A stretch of DNA of 64,000 bases from Nocardiopsis gilva YIM 90087 (GTDB lineage Bacteria > Actinomycetota > Actinomycetes > Streptosporangiales > Streptosporangiaceae), in NCBI RefSeq assembly GCF_002263495.1, contig NZ_CP022753.1, positions 186,001-250,000 of the forward strand, in the 5' to 3' direction. The position numbers were made by a program, and so were the translations under genes. Shown one piece after another: positions 16,342-24,927 of this stretch (the first letter of the stretch is position 1; each line of letters starts with the position of its first letter). Under the pieces are notes generated by a model. That model did not search any database. It was not told where the DNA came from and saw only the letters and a program-made list of their open reading frames with translations.

Positions 16342-16734
16342 TCAGCTCGCGAGGACCGGATTGACCGGGATCAAGCCCCATTCGTCTTCGTAGCGGCGCA
16401 GGAATCTGGCTGTCACCGGCGCGTCCAGGTCGTAGCGCCTTTCGATCTGGTGCTGGTACTCCACGGGGTCGATCCGCGGGTCCGTGATGCCGGACGCTTC
16501 GCACAGCAGCTCGCGCGGCGCGCCGAAGAGCTGGCCTTCATAGGCGCGCAACAGCTGGCCCAGGATGATCCCCTGGTTCACGGTCACCAGCACGCCATCC
16601 GGGTCTCCGCGCCCGAACGGCAGGCTCGTGGTCACGAACTCCGTGCCCTTGGGGAGAGGAGCGACAGTGATCGCGAGCGGATACTTCCAATCCCGGCCTG
16701 AGCGGTCCTCCGGGGGATGCGGGGCGCTGGGCAC
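16342..16734 (-). CDS. Hypothetical protein upstream of the Crp-like gene
   Basis: 130 residues, soluble, with no motif I recognise. The sequence has a beta-rich first half (WKYPLAITVAPLPKGTEFVT) and a helical second half. It is on the same strand as the Crp-like gene, 97 nt upstream, and may share its transcript. Its role in the cyclase locus is unknown. Confidence 0.6.
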   Translation of the reverse strand: MPSAPHPPEDRSGRDWKYPLAITVAPLPKGTEFVTTSLPFGRGDPDGVLVTVNQGIILGQLLRAYEGQLFGAPRELLCEASGITDPRIDPVEYQHQIERRYDLDAPVTARFLRRYEDEWGLIPVNPVLAS

Positions 16735-16936
16735 GGTCCCTCCCTGTCACGTGCACGAATACGGACCTATAGCGGGGTGATCATGGTAAAGGGCGTGGCT
16801 TCGCCGATTCCACGCGCGACCACGACGAACAGCCTCGAATCGATCAATCGCGGGCGGGATTCGGCGCAGCGACGGGCTTTTCGCGTCTCGTGGCCGGATC
16901 CGGCCACCTGCCTGGACAACGACGCCACGAGGGTCG

Positions 16937-17449
16937 CTAGTCGTTTCCCCTCAGTCGGCGCCGATGCCGACGTTCGGTGTGGATGATCATGAGCGCCTGG
17001 CTGCGCGCGACCTCCAGGGCCTTCTCCAGCAGCGCTTCCCGTTCCGCAAGTGTGAGGTCGTCATCGGCGGTCAGGTCGGCCGAGACATCGTCATAGATCC
17101 GCTGCACGAGGTTGACTCCCTGCCTGCGGTAGTGGCGTGTCTCGACCCTGGAGCCTCTGTCGTACTCGGCGGCGATCAGCCGGTCCTCGACGGCCTTCGG
17201 CTCACCGCCGCCGGCCATGCGCCGGAACGAACCCGATTCCCACCCCAACTTCCGCTCCAGCTTGGCAAGGGCGAAATCGCTGTAACGCGTGCGTTCGCCG
17301 AGCTCCATGGCCTGCAGCAGCCGGTAGGAGATGGACGGCTGCATGCGAGCGAACTGAGCACGGTCCAAGCCGAGCGCCTCGCGACGCTTCCTCACTGCCT
17401 CGCCGACGTCGGCAATGTACGCACCGAGGTCTGTGCTGGGTCGCGGCAT
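16937..17449 (-). CDS. HTH (XRE-like) regulator divergent from the DarT operon
   Basis: 170 residues from an ATG at 17449 with AGGAG 7-8 nt upstream. The N-terminal helix-turn-helix (VGEAVRKRREALGLDRAQFA followed by a helix with SYRLLQAMELGERTRYSD) looks like an XRE domain; the rest is helical and basic at the end. It is divergent across 265 bp from the helicase-DarT-glycohydrolase operon and is a natural candidate for its repressor. A longer frame to 17542 lacks a ribosome binding site. Confidence 0.7.
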   Translation of the reverse strand: MPRPSTDLGAYIADVGEAVRKRREALGLDRAQFARMQPSISYRLLQAMELGERTRYSDFALAKLERKLGWESGSFRRMAGGGEPKAVEDRLIAAEYDRGSRVETRHYRRQGVNLVQRIYDDVSADLTADDDLTLAEREALLEKALEVARSQALMIIHTERRHRRRLRGND

Positions 17450-17714
17450 GCGCGCTCTCCTGAGGTTCTGGGCTGACATCGGCATCATTGCCGAACTTGC
17501 CTTCGGCATCAACAAGCAACAGGGCCCCGTCTCAGCAGCCACCGTGGGCTGCCCGCTGGTGACCGCGGCCGGCGGGAGCCCTTTCGGCCTCCATCAATGC
17601 CAACACCAAGAATGATACCTGGGTACTTGCCGTACATGCTTATAAATGCTTAGCTTCTCGCATGGCACGCACCTCACCGAGAGTCGTCATCCCCCCACAC
17701 CCTGGAGAGGCCCC

Positions 17715-19097
17715 ATGAACCTTCCCCAACCCAAGGGGCGGCAGAGCCACGTCATCTACCTCCCCGCCACGGGTCATCAAGTGGTTCTGGGAACCGCTGG
17801 AACCGGGAAGACGGTGATGGCGGCCATGCGCGCGCTCCACCTTTCCCAGCCCGGCGCCCCGGCCTGGGGCAGGACTCTCCTCATCACGTACAACAGAGCG
17901 CTGGCGAAGTATCTGGCGAATATGTCCGGCGGGGACACGGAGAACTTCCACATCCGTACCTATGGACGGTTCGCGCGTGGCTATCTAAAAGACCGCGGTC
18001 TCATACGCGGACGCAACATCCTCGGCAAGGGACGAGTCGGCTTCGTGCGGCGAGCCGTCCACGCGGCGGCCACGAACCACCCGGGGCTCAAGCTGTTCGA
18101 GCGCGAAGCGGAATGGTTCCGGGACGAGATCTCGTGGATCACCGGCATGGGATTTCAGGACAAGGAAGAGTACCTGGAATCCGAGCGTCTCGGCCGGAAG
18201 ACCCCCATCAGGGGCCGGGCCAAGGAAGCCGTCTGGGATGTCCTTGAGCACTACCGCGAAGTGCGGAAATCAGCCGACTACGACTTCGACTGGGACGACA
18301 TCGCCATAACGGTGCGCCACCAGCTGGCCCTCGACGACAGTCCGAGACACTACCGGCACATCGTCATCGACGAAGGCCAGGACCTCTCTCCCGAGCAGAT
18401 CAGGTCACTGGCCGACGCCGCGGCCCCCGACGGATCGGTGACCTTCTTCGGCGACTATGCCCAGCAGATCTACGGGCAGGCCATGTCGTGGAAGTCCTGC
18501 GGCCTCAAAGTGAGAAAAGTCGAGAGGTTCCAGGACAACTACCGGAATTCCACCGCGATCGCCAACGTCGCGATCGCCCTGAGCTCCCAACCGTTCTTCG
18601 GGAAATCAGACGACCTCATAGCTCCCATCGCGCCGAGCGCAAACGGCCCCAAGCCGACCCTGGTGAAGTGCCGGAACCAGGAGGAGGAGATCAGGGTCAT
18701 ACGGGACACGGCCCAGCGGCTCGCCGCCGAGGGAACCGTGGCGATCATCGGCCGCACATGGGCCGACCTCGGCCTTGTCTGCCAGGGACTCTCCTCTCAG
18801 CGTCTCGACACCGTTCCGTACTCGTGGGACGCCGATCCGGGCATTTACCACACGACGTTCCACTCGGCCAAGGGGCTGGAATTCCAGTCGGTCCTCATAC
18901 CTTTCTGTGGGGCAGCCAGCATGCCAATGCAGGAGACCGTCGACTATTTCGGCGCCGAGGACGCCTGGGAGCGCGAGGCCAAGCTCCTCTACGTTGCTAT
19001 TACGCGAGCCAAGTCCGACCTCCTCATCACCTACAGCGGTGACCGGACCCCGCTCCTCCCCACCGACGACGGCCTGTTCACGGAGATCCAGCCATGA
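17715..19097 (+). CDS. UvrD/Rep-like superfamily I helicase
   Basis: 460 residues, compact for the family. Motif I is GTAGTGKTVMA, motif II VIDEGQDLS, motif III-like GDYAQQIYGQ, motif IV QDNYRNS, motif V TFHSAKGLEFQSV and motif VI LYVAITRAKSDL, so ATP hydrolysis and DNA translocation should be intact. No nuclease domain is visible. GGAGAGG lies 7 nt before the ATG. Its TGA overlaps the ATG of the DarT-like gene (ATGA), so the helicase is made with the toxin; it may supply single-stranded DNA, the substrate of DarT, or repair the adducts (inference). Confidence 0.88.
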   Translation: MNLPQPKGRQSHVIYLPATGHQVVLGTAGTGKTVMAAMRALHLSQPGAPAWGRTLLITYNRALAKYLANMSGGDTENFHIRTYGRFARGYLKDRGLIRGRNILGKGRVGFVRRAVHAAATNHPGLKLFEREAEWFRDEISWITGMGFQDKEEYLESERLGRKTPIRGRAKEAVWDVLEHYREVRKSADYDFDWDDIAITVRHQLALDDSPRHYRHIVIDEGQDLSPEQIRSLADAAAPDGSVTFFGDYAQQIYGQAMSWKSCGLKVRKVERFQDNYRNSTAIANVAIALSSQPFFGKSDDLIAPIAPSANGPKPTLVKCRNQEEEIRVIRDTAQRLAAEGTVAIIGRTWADLGLVCQGLSSQRLDTVPYSWDADPGIYHTTFHSAKGLEFQSVLIPFCGAASMPMQETVDYFGAEDAWEREAKLLYVAITRAKSDLLITYSGDRTPLLPTDDGLFTEIQP

Positions 19098-19807
19098 CAT
19101 CCTCGTGCCCCGAGGTCGCTGATGCCCTCCGCAAGTGCGCGTTCACCCGCCTCGCCCACTTCACTCCCGCGCGCAACCTGTCCTACATCCTCGGCGACGG
19201 CCTGATCCGCAGCAGTGCCGACTTGGCGCTGAAGGCTCCCGACTACTTCTCCCCGACCGACAGGGAGCGGTTCGACGGACACCCCGACAAAATCTGCTGC
19301 ACGTTCCAGTACCCCAACGGTTACTATCTCGCCCAGGCGAGGGCCAAACCGGAATACATCAACTACCCCGACTGGGTATGCCTCTTCCTGGAGGCGTCGC
19401 TGGTGACCCGCCCCGGCACGCTTTTCGCCCCGCACAACGCGGCCAAGGACAACGGCGCGCACCTGAAATCAGGCGGTGAGGGGCTCCTCGCCTGCTTCGC
19501 CAACAGAGTGGGCGAACAGCACCGGAGACCCTCTCATCTGCCGGGCGCGGCCACCGACCTTCAGGCGGAAGCACTCGTGCCCGGGCCCATCGACATTCGC
19601 CACGTCACCGCCGTGGCCGTTCCCACCACAGATGACGCCGCCAACGAATGTTCTCGGCTGCGCGTGGTTGGACAAAACCCGGCCCGCTTGTCCTGGATTG
19701 TCTCCGATGCCCTGTTCGATAGGGACGAGCTGCGCAAGCGGATCCACGGTGGGAATTCCATCCCCCTGGCATCCTGGGAACCCTCAGATGATGGGGAGAG
19801 GCGATGA
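19094..19807 (+). CDS. DarT-like DNA ADP-ribosyltransferase (DUF4433)
   Basis: 237 residues, normal for DarT. The NAD-binding start RLAHFTPARNLSYILGDGLI fits the DarT pattern of H-(F/I)-T followed by N-L and G-L-I, and QAEALVPGPIDI near residue 157 places the catalytic Glu at 159. DarT enzymes attach ADP-ribose to thymidine or guanosine in single-stranded DNA and stop replication. The start and stop both overlap neighbours by ATGA. DarT is normally followed by a macrodomain protein DarG; here an ADP-ribosylglycohydrolase takes that place. Confidence 0.82.
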   Translation: MTSSCPEVADALRKCAFTRLAHFTPARNLSYILGDGLIRSSADLALKAPDYFSPTDRERFDGHPDKICCTFQYPNGYYLAQARAKPEYINYPDWVCLFLEASLVTRPGTLFAPHNAAKDNGAHLKSGGEGLLACFANRVGEQHRRPSHLPGAATDLQAEALVPGPIDIRHVTAVAVPTTDDAANECSRLRVVGQNPARLSWIVSDALFDRDELRKRIHGGNSIPLASWEPSDDGERR

Positions 19808-21564
19808 CGGAGCCAACTCCTGTGGACTGGCGCGACCGGAGCCAGGGCACGTTGCTCGGGGCCGCGGTCGGAGACGCTTTGGGCTGGCCGCAGGAGCAGC
19901 GGAGCGGCATCGTCGGAGGTCGTAAAGCGCGACGGGTCGAGCCGCGGCTGGAGTTCCGCCCTTGGACGCGGTGGGGAGGCGGACGCTTCACGCGGTACAA
20001 GGACCCTGTTGCCGCCGGTGAGTACAGCGACGACACCCAGCTCCTCCTAGCCACGGCCCGGGCGTGCCTGACGGGTGACGACTGGCTGACGTGGCTGACC
20101 GACGTGGAACTGCGCGTGTGGTCTGTTTACCAGCGTGGTGGTGGACGTGCCGTCCTCAAGGCCACCCGGGCGTGGGCGAGGGGCACGGCCCCGTGGCGGT
20201 CGAGCAAGGACGAGGTAGACGAGTACTTCGCCGCCGGAGGCAACGGTGCGGCCATGCGTGTCGCTCCCCATGCGCTCCTCCTAGCGGAGGATGGATGTCC
20301 GCAGGACCTCGTCAGAAGAATCGTCCTCGACGGCATGACGACCCACGGACATCCCCGGGCCTTGGTCGGAGCGGTCGTCTATGGACTGGCGGTCTGGCAC
20401 ACACTGCGGCGGCGTGAGGCGATGCAGTACGGCGGTCTGGTCGACTGGCTCCTCACGTCGGCGGACTGGAGCGACCTGGCTGTCCCTCACGAGAACCTGC
20501 CCGATGACTGGCTGCGTGCGTTCGCCGAACACCATGGTCACGACTTCCGGCATTCCTGGGAGAACACAGGGCGGGAGATGCGGGATCTCCTGCGGACGGT
20601 CCAGTCCTCCCTGGAACGCGGACTTCTCGCCGACGACGACCAAGCTCTTCGGCAGCTGGGATGCTTTGACGCCAAGGTCAATGGGGCCGGGACGATCAGC
20701 GCCGCCGCGGCCTGCTATATCGCGGAGAGATTCGCGGTGAAGCCGCAGGCCGGTCTGCGCAAATCGGCGTTCCTCGCCGACGCCGACACCGACACGCTCG
20801 CGTCCATGTCTGGAGGGCTCCTCGGCGCGGTGCACGGCACGAAGTGGCTCGACGGTCTGACGCCGACGCTCCAGGACCACGGCTACATCGGCCGTCTGGC
20901 GGAGAGGCTGTCCCCGCCCAGACCTGACGTAGAGCCTGCGTCCTTCCCCGCCCCGGACACCAGGGCATGGCTGGAGTCAGTCGCCGCTGCCGAGCTTCCC
21001 GACACCTTCGTCGACGGACGCGGCGTGCGTGACGCGCGATGGATCGACCTGGAGAGTTCCGGAAAACAGAGGACGGCCCGGCTCAGCCTCACCTTGGACG
21101 ACGGCCAGCATGTGATGATCGACCGGCAGCTTCGCACCCAGCAGCGTCGAGAACCGGCCGTGCGCACCGAGACCGCGGCAGCTGGGCGGCCGGAGGTCTC
21201 CGAACACCGGACCGCCGAGCCACCCACGGTCACGCGTGTCGCTCTCCAGGTCAGGAATCTGAGCGAGACCCGCAACTTCTACGCCGGTGTGCTGGGCGTC
21301 CAGGTCAGAGAGAGCGAGCGTGCCCTGTATGTGGGCAGTTGGCTCGCCTTCGTCGAAGGCCAGGAGGACCCTCACCTGACCCTCGGTCCCACCGCCCAGG
21401 TCGTCGTCGCATGTCCGGACCCGAAAGGCGTCGAGGAGCGGCTCAAAGAGCACGGAATCCAGCCCCTCGCACGAGGTCCAGACGACGTGGACGGCTCGCT
21501 TCGCGTCCGCGACCCCGACGATAACGAGGTACTCCTGTGGCCGCCGAAGACCCGCTCAGGCTAG
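19804..21564 (+). CDS. ADP-ribosylglycohydrolase (DraG/ARH fold) fused to a VOC domain
   Basis: 586 residues. Residues 10-375 form an ADP-ribosyl hydrolase with its metal-binding motifs complete: GAAVGDALGW (19-28), YSDDTQL (74-80), GGNGAAMR (145-152), THGHP (180-184) and DADTDTLASMSGG (326-338). Residues 474-580 are a VOC/glyoxalase-type domain (TVTRVALQVRNLSETRNFYA to RVRDPDDNEVLLW), joined by a linker of about 100 residues. The gene overlaps the DarT-like gene by ATGA, so the hydrolase most likely removes the ADP-ribose the toxin adds. The VOC domain is unusual in this setting; it could bind the modified base or a quencher, but that is a guess. Confidence 0.85.
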   Translation: MTEPTPVDWRDRSQGTLLGAAVGDALGWPQEQRSGIVGGRKARRVEPRLEFRPWTRWGGGRFTRYKDPVAAGEYSDDTQLLLATARACLTGDDWLTWLTDVELRVWSVYQRGGGRAVLKATRAWARGTAPWRSSKDEVDEYFAAGGNGAAMRVAPHALLLAEDGCPQDLVRRIVLDGMTTHGHPRALVGAVVYGLAVWHTLRRREAMQYGGLVDWLLTSADWSDLAVPHENLPDDWLRAFAEHHGHDFRHSWENTGREMRDLLRTVQSSLERGLLADDDQALRQLGCFDAKVNGAGTISAAAACYIAERFAVKPQAGLRKSAFLADADTDTLASMSGGLLGAVHGTKWLDGLTPTLQDHGYIGRLAERLSPPRPDVEPASFPAPDTRAWLESVAAAELPDTFVDGRGVRDARWIDLESSGKQRTARLSLTLDDGQHVMIDRQLRTQQRREPAVRTETAAAGRPEVSEHRTAEPPTVTRVALQVRNLSETRNFYAGVLGVQVRESERALYVGSWLAFVEGQEDPHLTLGPTAQVVVACPDPKGVEERLKEHGIQPLARGPDDVDGSLRVRDPDDNEVLLWPPKTRSG

Positions 21565-21645
21565 GCCGGAGCGTTTGACGGAGACGGACCAGGCGGCGCC
21601 CGCGGCCATACTCGTGGCGCCGCCGTGGTCGTCGTGGCCGTAGGG

Positions 21646-22449
21646 CTAGAGGCCGAAGCCGCCGAAGAGGCCGCGGTGGCGTTCGAGGGCCTGGTCGATC
21701 CAGGTGGAGACCTGGGCGGCCCAGTCGATGTTGTCGGCGTCGGCATGGTTGAGGCGGAAGAGGCCGTAGACGTCCTGGCCCGAAGTGAAGAGACCGCCGC
21801 GCTTGTCGAATTCGATGACGACGTCCATGCCGTGCGGGCCGGCGACGAGGGAGAGTTCGAGTTCGTTGATCTCGTGCGCGTAGCGCGGGGAGGCGTAGTA
21901 CTCGATCTCCTGGAACAGCGGGAACTCCTGGCGGGTACCACTGATGTGGCCGTGTTCGACGTCGGTGTGCTTGAGCTTGAAGCCGAGCCGGGCGAACGCT
22001 TCCAGGACGCGGTCCTGGGAGGGGACGGGGTACACGCGGATCGGGTCGAGATCGCCCTTGTCGATGGCTCCGGCGACGGCGACCTCGGTGCGCACGCCGA
22101 CGACCGCGCCGGGGAGCGGTGAACCGCCGGCATCGGTCAGCGGGGTCTGCCAGGGCACCGGGTAGCGGAACGGGATCGACCTGCGCTCGCCCGCCGCGAG
22201 GTGGAACGGGCCGGTGACGGGTACGCGGGCGAACCCCGCCTGGACCTGGCTTTCGCCCTCGTCGTGCTCGACCTCCGCGCGCGTCGCGAGCGCGAGGGCG
22301 ATCTCGTCGATGCGGGAGTCGACCTCGCCGCCCTGGAGTTCGACGTGCCCATCGATCGTGCCGCCGGGGTAGACGTGCGGGTTGGCGAGGACGGTGTCCA
22401 CACTCGGTCCGCCGATGCCGAAAACGGCGAGGAAACGTTTGAAGCCCAT
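21646..22449 (-). CDS. Spo0M-like sporulation-control protein
   Basis: 267 residues with the arrestin-like Spo0M fold: GFKRFLAVFGIGGPSVDTVL at the start, VYPGGTIDGHVELQGGEVD, and the HEINELELSLVAGPHGMDVV segment. In actinobacteria these cytoplasmic proteins affect development and cell-envelope timing, with no enzymatic role known. The ATG at 22449 is preceded by GGAAGGGA. It ends 81 bp after the glycohydrolase gene on the opposite strand and marks a probable return to ordinary chromosome. Confidence 0.85.
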   Translation of the reverse strand: MGFKRFLAVFGIGGPSVDTVLANPHVYPGGTIDGHVELQGGEVDSRIDEIALALATRAEVEHDEGESQVQAGFARVPVTGPFHLAAGERRSIPFRYPVPWQTPLTDAGGSPLPGAVVGVRTEVAVAGAIDKGDLDPIRVYPVPSQDRVLEAFARLGFKLKHTDVEHGHISGTRQEFPLFQEIEYYASPRYAHEINELELSLVAGPHGMDVVIEFDKRGGLFTSGQDVYGLFRLNHADADNIDWAAQVSTWIDQALERHRGLFGGFGL

Positions 22450-22565
22450 TGCGTCCCTTCCAAGGAGCCGTCGGCGCACCGGAGGGGTCCGCGGCGCCGG
22501 GGCGGTTCGTCGTCGTGTCTCTAGACATGACGGCGGGGCACTGCCGTGGGTTCCACGGATCGGGC

Positions 22566-23870
22566 TCAACACAGGCCGAAGGGCGGTTTGTGGAAGGAGG
22601 GCCGGCCGCTACCGGTATGCGTGTCGGCCGACGCGGTGATCGGGGTGAACACCTCGCGTGGAAGGGGCGAATCCCAGGCCTGGTCCAGCACGACGGTCGA
22701 GGCGAGCCTGCCGATCTCGTCGGACCCGCGAGCACCGTGGCCATTGCCTCCGATGACGACGCTGAAGCTCTCGTCCGCGTCGATATGGCCGATGTAGGGG
22801 TACGTCGACGACGTTTTCTCGATGATGCAGCATGCCGGGCGAACTGACGTCGGCTTCATGTCGGGAGCCAGCATCCGCATCATGTCCACCAGGAACCCGG
22901 ATTGGCGGGACGTGACCTCCTGCCGCGAATACCAACCGACCATGTCGTCCACGGTTGTCAGCTCTTCGACAAAAGGCTGCATTCCCGGACCGATCCGCAT
23001 GTACCACCTGCCATCGGGATACCGCACCGGAGGCAGCATGTAACTCGACATGTTCGCGTCTCCCGTCTCCTCCGGATCCACGGTCACGACCGTGGGTAAG
23101 GACTGGAATCGCTTCAGCTGCGTGCCGGAGACCTCAAAGAGCAGGTTCGGTTCGGTGAAGGCATGAAGGGCGAGCCGGCTGCCTTCCGGCAGTACGTTGT
23201 TGTGACTGGTCACGGCACCCGTGGCGACCAGCACCCTCTCCGCTCTGATCTGCCGTCGGCCGCTGTCGCCTTCGATGTGGAGACGCCACACGCCGGAGGT
23301 GTCCTCCCGATGGACGGCGGTGACGGCCGCCCGAAGGAGTCGGGCTCCCGCTGTTCGGGCGAGACGCAGTTGGGCCCTGATGAGCTGACGTGGATTGAGA
23401 TAGCCGGCCTGATCTCGTTCGAGCAGCCCCTCGACACCCGTGGCCAAGGCGGGCAGCCCCAGTCCGGGGAACTCCCGCGGCAGATCGTCTGCGGACTTCC
23501 GCTCCACGGCGATACCGTCGTTGTCACACTGCCGCAGCATCGATTCTGTTCGACGGGGGATCGATTTCGCCACCAGGGCCAGAGATCCGCATTCATGGGA
23601 GAATCTGATACCGGACTCTTCCTCAACCTCCTGGAAGCGGTCCAGTGACTTCGCATCGATCGTTCCCCATACGGCATCCCAGCCCATGCGCCGGGTAATT
23701 CGGGCCTCATCGTAATGAGCACCGAACGCGTGAATGCTTGCGTTCGTTTTGTCATCGGGCTCGGCAGGACCGATCACCAGGACGTTGGCACCGGCACGAC
23801 CCAGGTATTTCGCGGCTGCCGAGCCGAACATTCCAGCCCCCACGACCACGGCTTCGTAGATCTCCGACAT
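22566..23870 (-). CDS. FAD-dependent oxidoreductase (DAO family)
   Basis: 434 residues. The dinucleotide-binding motif VVVGAGMFGSAAAKYLGRAG sits at residues 8-27, RVLVATGAVTSHN in the middle and GGNGHGARGSDEIGRLA near the C-terminus, as in sarcosine and D-amino-acid oxidase relatives. It would oxidise a C-N or C-O bond with FAD. The substrate is unknown. It is divergent from the epimerase gene. Confidence 0.82.
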   Translation of the reverse strand: MSEIYEAVVVGAGMFGSAAAKYLGRAGANVLVIGPAEPDDKTNASIHAFGAHYDEARITRRMGWDAVWGTIDAKSLDRFQEVEEESGIRFSHECGSLALVAKSIPRRTESMLRQCDNDGIAVERKSADDLPREFPGLGLPALATGVEGLLERDQAGYLNPRQLIRAQLRLARTAGARLLRAAVTAVHREDTSGVWRLHIEGDSGRRQIRAERVLVATGAVTSHNNVLPEGSRLALHAFTEPNLLFEVSGTQLKRFQSLPTVVTVDPEETGDANMSSYMLPPVRYPDGRWYMRIGPGMQPFVEELTTVDDMVGWYSRQEVTSRQSGFLVDMMRMLAPDMKPTSVRPACCIIEKTSSTYPYIGHIDADESFSVVIGGNGHGARGSDEIGRLASTVVLDQAWDSPLPREVFTPITASADTHTGSGRPSFHKPPFGLC

Positions 23871-24091
23871 GATCCTCTGACCCTAATCTGCTCGGCGCTC
23901 GGGCGAAATCTCAGGATCGCAGATCGACGGCTCCATTGACATTAGCCATACACGCGTCTAAGTTCGGCGCTTGGCAAACCATTGAGACCGATTGAAGATC
24001 ACATAACAGCGATCTTCAGTCTCCCCCACAAACGCCCTCGCATCCAGCACGTTTCCATGTGAGGCGCGATTCTCCAGCGGAGGCCTTTGCC

Positions 24092-24913
24092 ATGCGCGTT
24101 GCAGTGACCGGCGGCGACGGATTCATCGGCAGGTACGCGATCGACCATCTGCGAGAGTGCGGCCATGAGGCGTTCGCGGTGGACCGGTCGTCAGGGGTGG
24201 ACATCCTCGACGAGGAGCTGGGCACCGCTCTCAAGGGAGTGGACGGTGTCGTGCACCTGGCGGGGGTTCTCGGGACCGAAGAGCTCTTCGACCAGGTGGA
24301 CGATGCCATCGACATCAACGTGAAGGGCACCTACCGGGTGCTGGAGGCATGCCGGGGGAACGGCGCTCGGTTTGTCGGGATCACGATGCCGCAGGTCTGG
24401 AGAAACGTTTACCAGGCGACCAAGAACTGCGCGCAGCAGCTCTCCTATGCGTGGCAGCAGAATTTCGACGTGCCCGTCAGCCATGTCCGGGCGTTCAACG
24501 CCTTCGGGCCGGGGCAGAAGCACTACGGTGTGCAGAAGATCGTTCCCACCTTCGCGGTGCGCGCGTGGAGCGGGCGGCCGATTCCGGTGTGGGGTGACGG
24601 GACGCAGACCGTCGACCTCGTCCACTCCACCGACCTCGGCCGCATGCTGGCCGAGGCCTTGGCCTTCGGCGACTGCGAGGTGTTCGACGGGGGGACGGGC
24701 CGCTCCATGACCGTGGGGGAGGTGGCCGAGATGGTTCTGGAGATCACCGGGTCCACGGCCGGGATCGAGTACCTGCCCATGCGCAAGGGGGAGACGAAGA
24801 CGGACATCGTCGCCAAGGGGGAGGGCTGGGACCGGCTCGGCTGGAGGCCGGAGTTCCGAGCCGGGGATCTGGAACGCACGGTGCTCTTCTACAAGCGATT
24901 CGCGGATGCCTGA
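24092..24913 (+). CDS. NAD-dependent epimerase/dehydratase (extended SDR)
   Basis: 273 residues, slightly short for UDP-glucose 4-epimerase-like enzymes. The NAD motif GGDGFIGRYAIDHL starts at residue 7. The active site YQATK is present, with Ser/Thr replaced around it by TMPQVW, so the Ser of the usual triad is not clear. RAFNAFGPGQ and GGTGRSMTVGEVAEM fit sugar-nucleotide epimerases. GGAGGC precedes the ATG at 24092. It lies 14 nt before the DUF218 gene, probably one transcript. Confidence 0.82.
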   Translation: MRVAVTGGDGFIGRYAIDHLRECGHEAFAVDRSSGVDILDEELGTALKGVDGVVHLAGVLGTEELFDQVDDAIDINVKGTYRVLEACRGNGARFVGITMPQVWRNVYQATKNCAQQLSYAWQQNFDVPVSHVRAFNAFGPGQKHYGVQKIVPTFAVRAWSGRPIPVWGDGTQTVDLVHSTDLGRMLAEALAFGDCEVFDGGTGRSMTVGEVAEMVLEITGSTAGIEYLPMRKGETKTDIVAKGEGWDRLGWRPEFRAGDLERTVLFYKRFADA

Positions 24914-24927
24914 GTAGGGCGGGGCCG

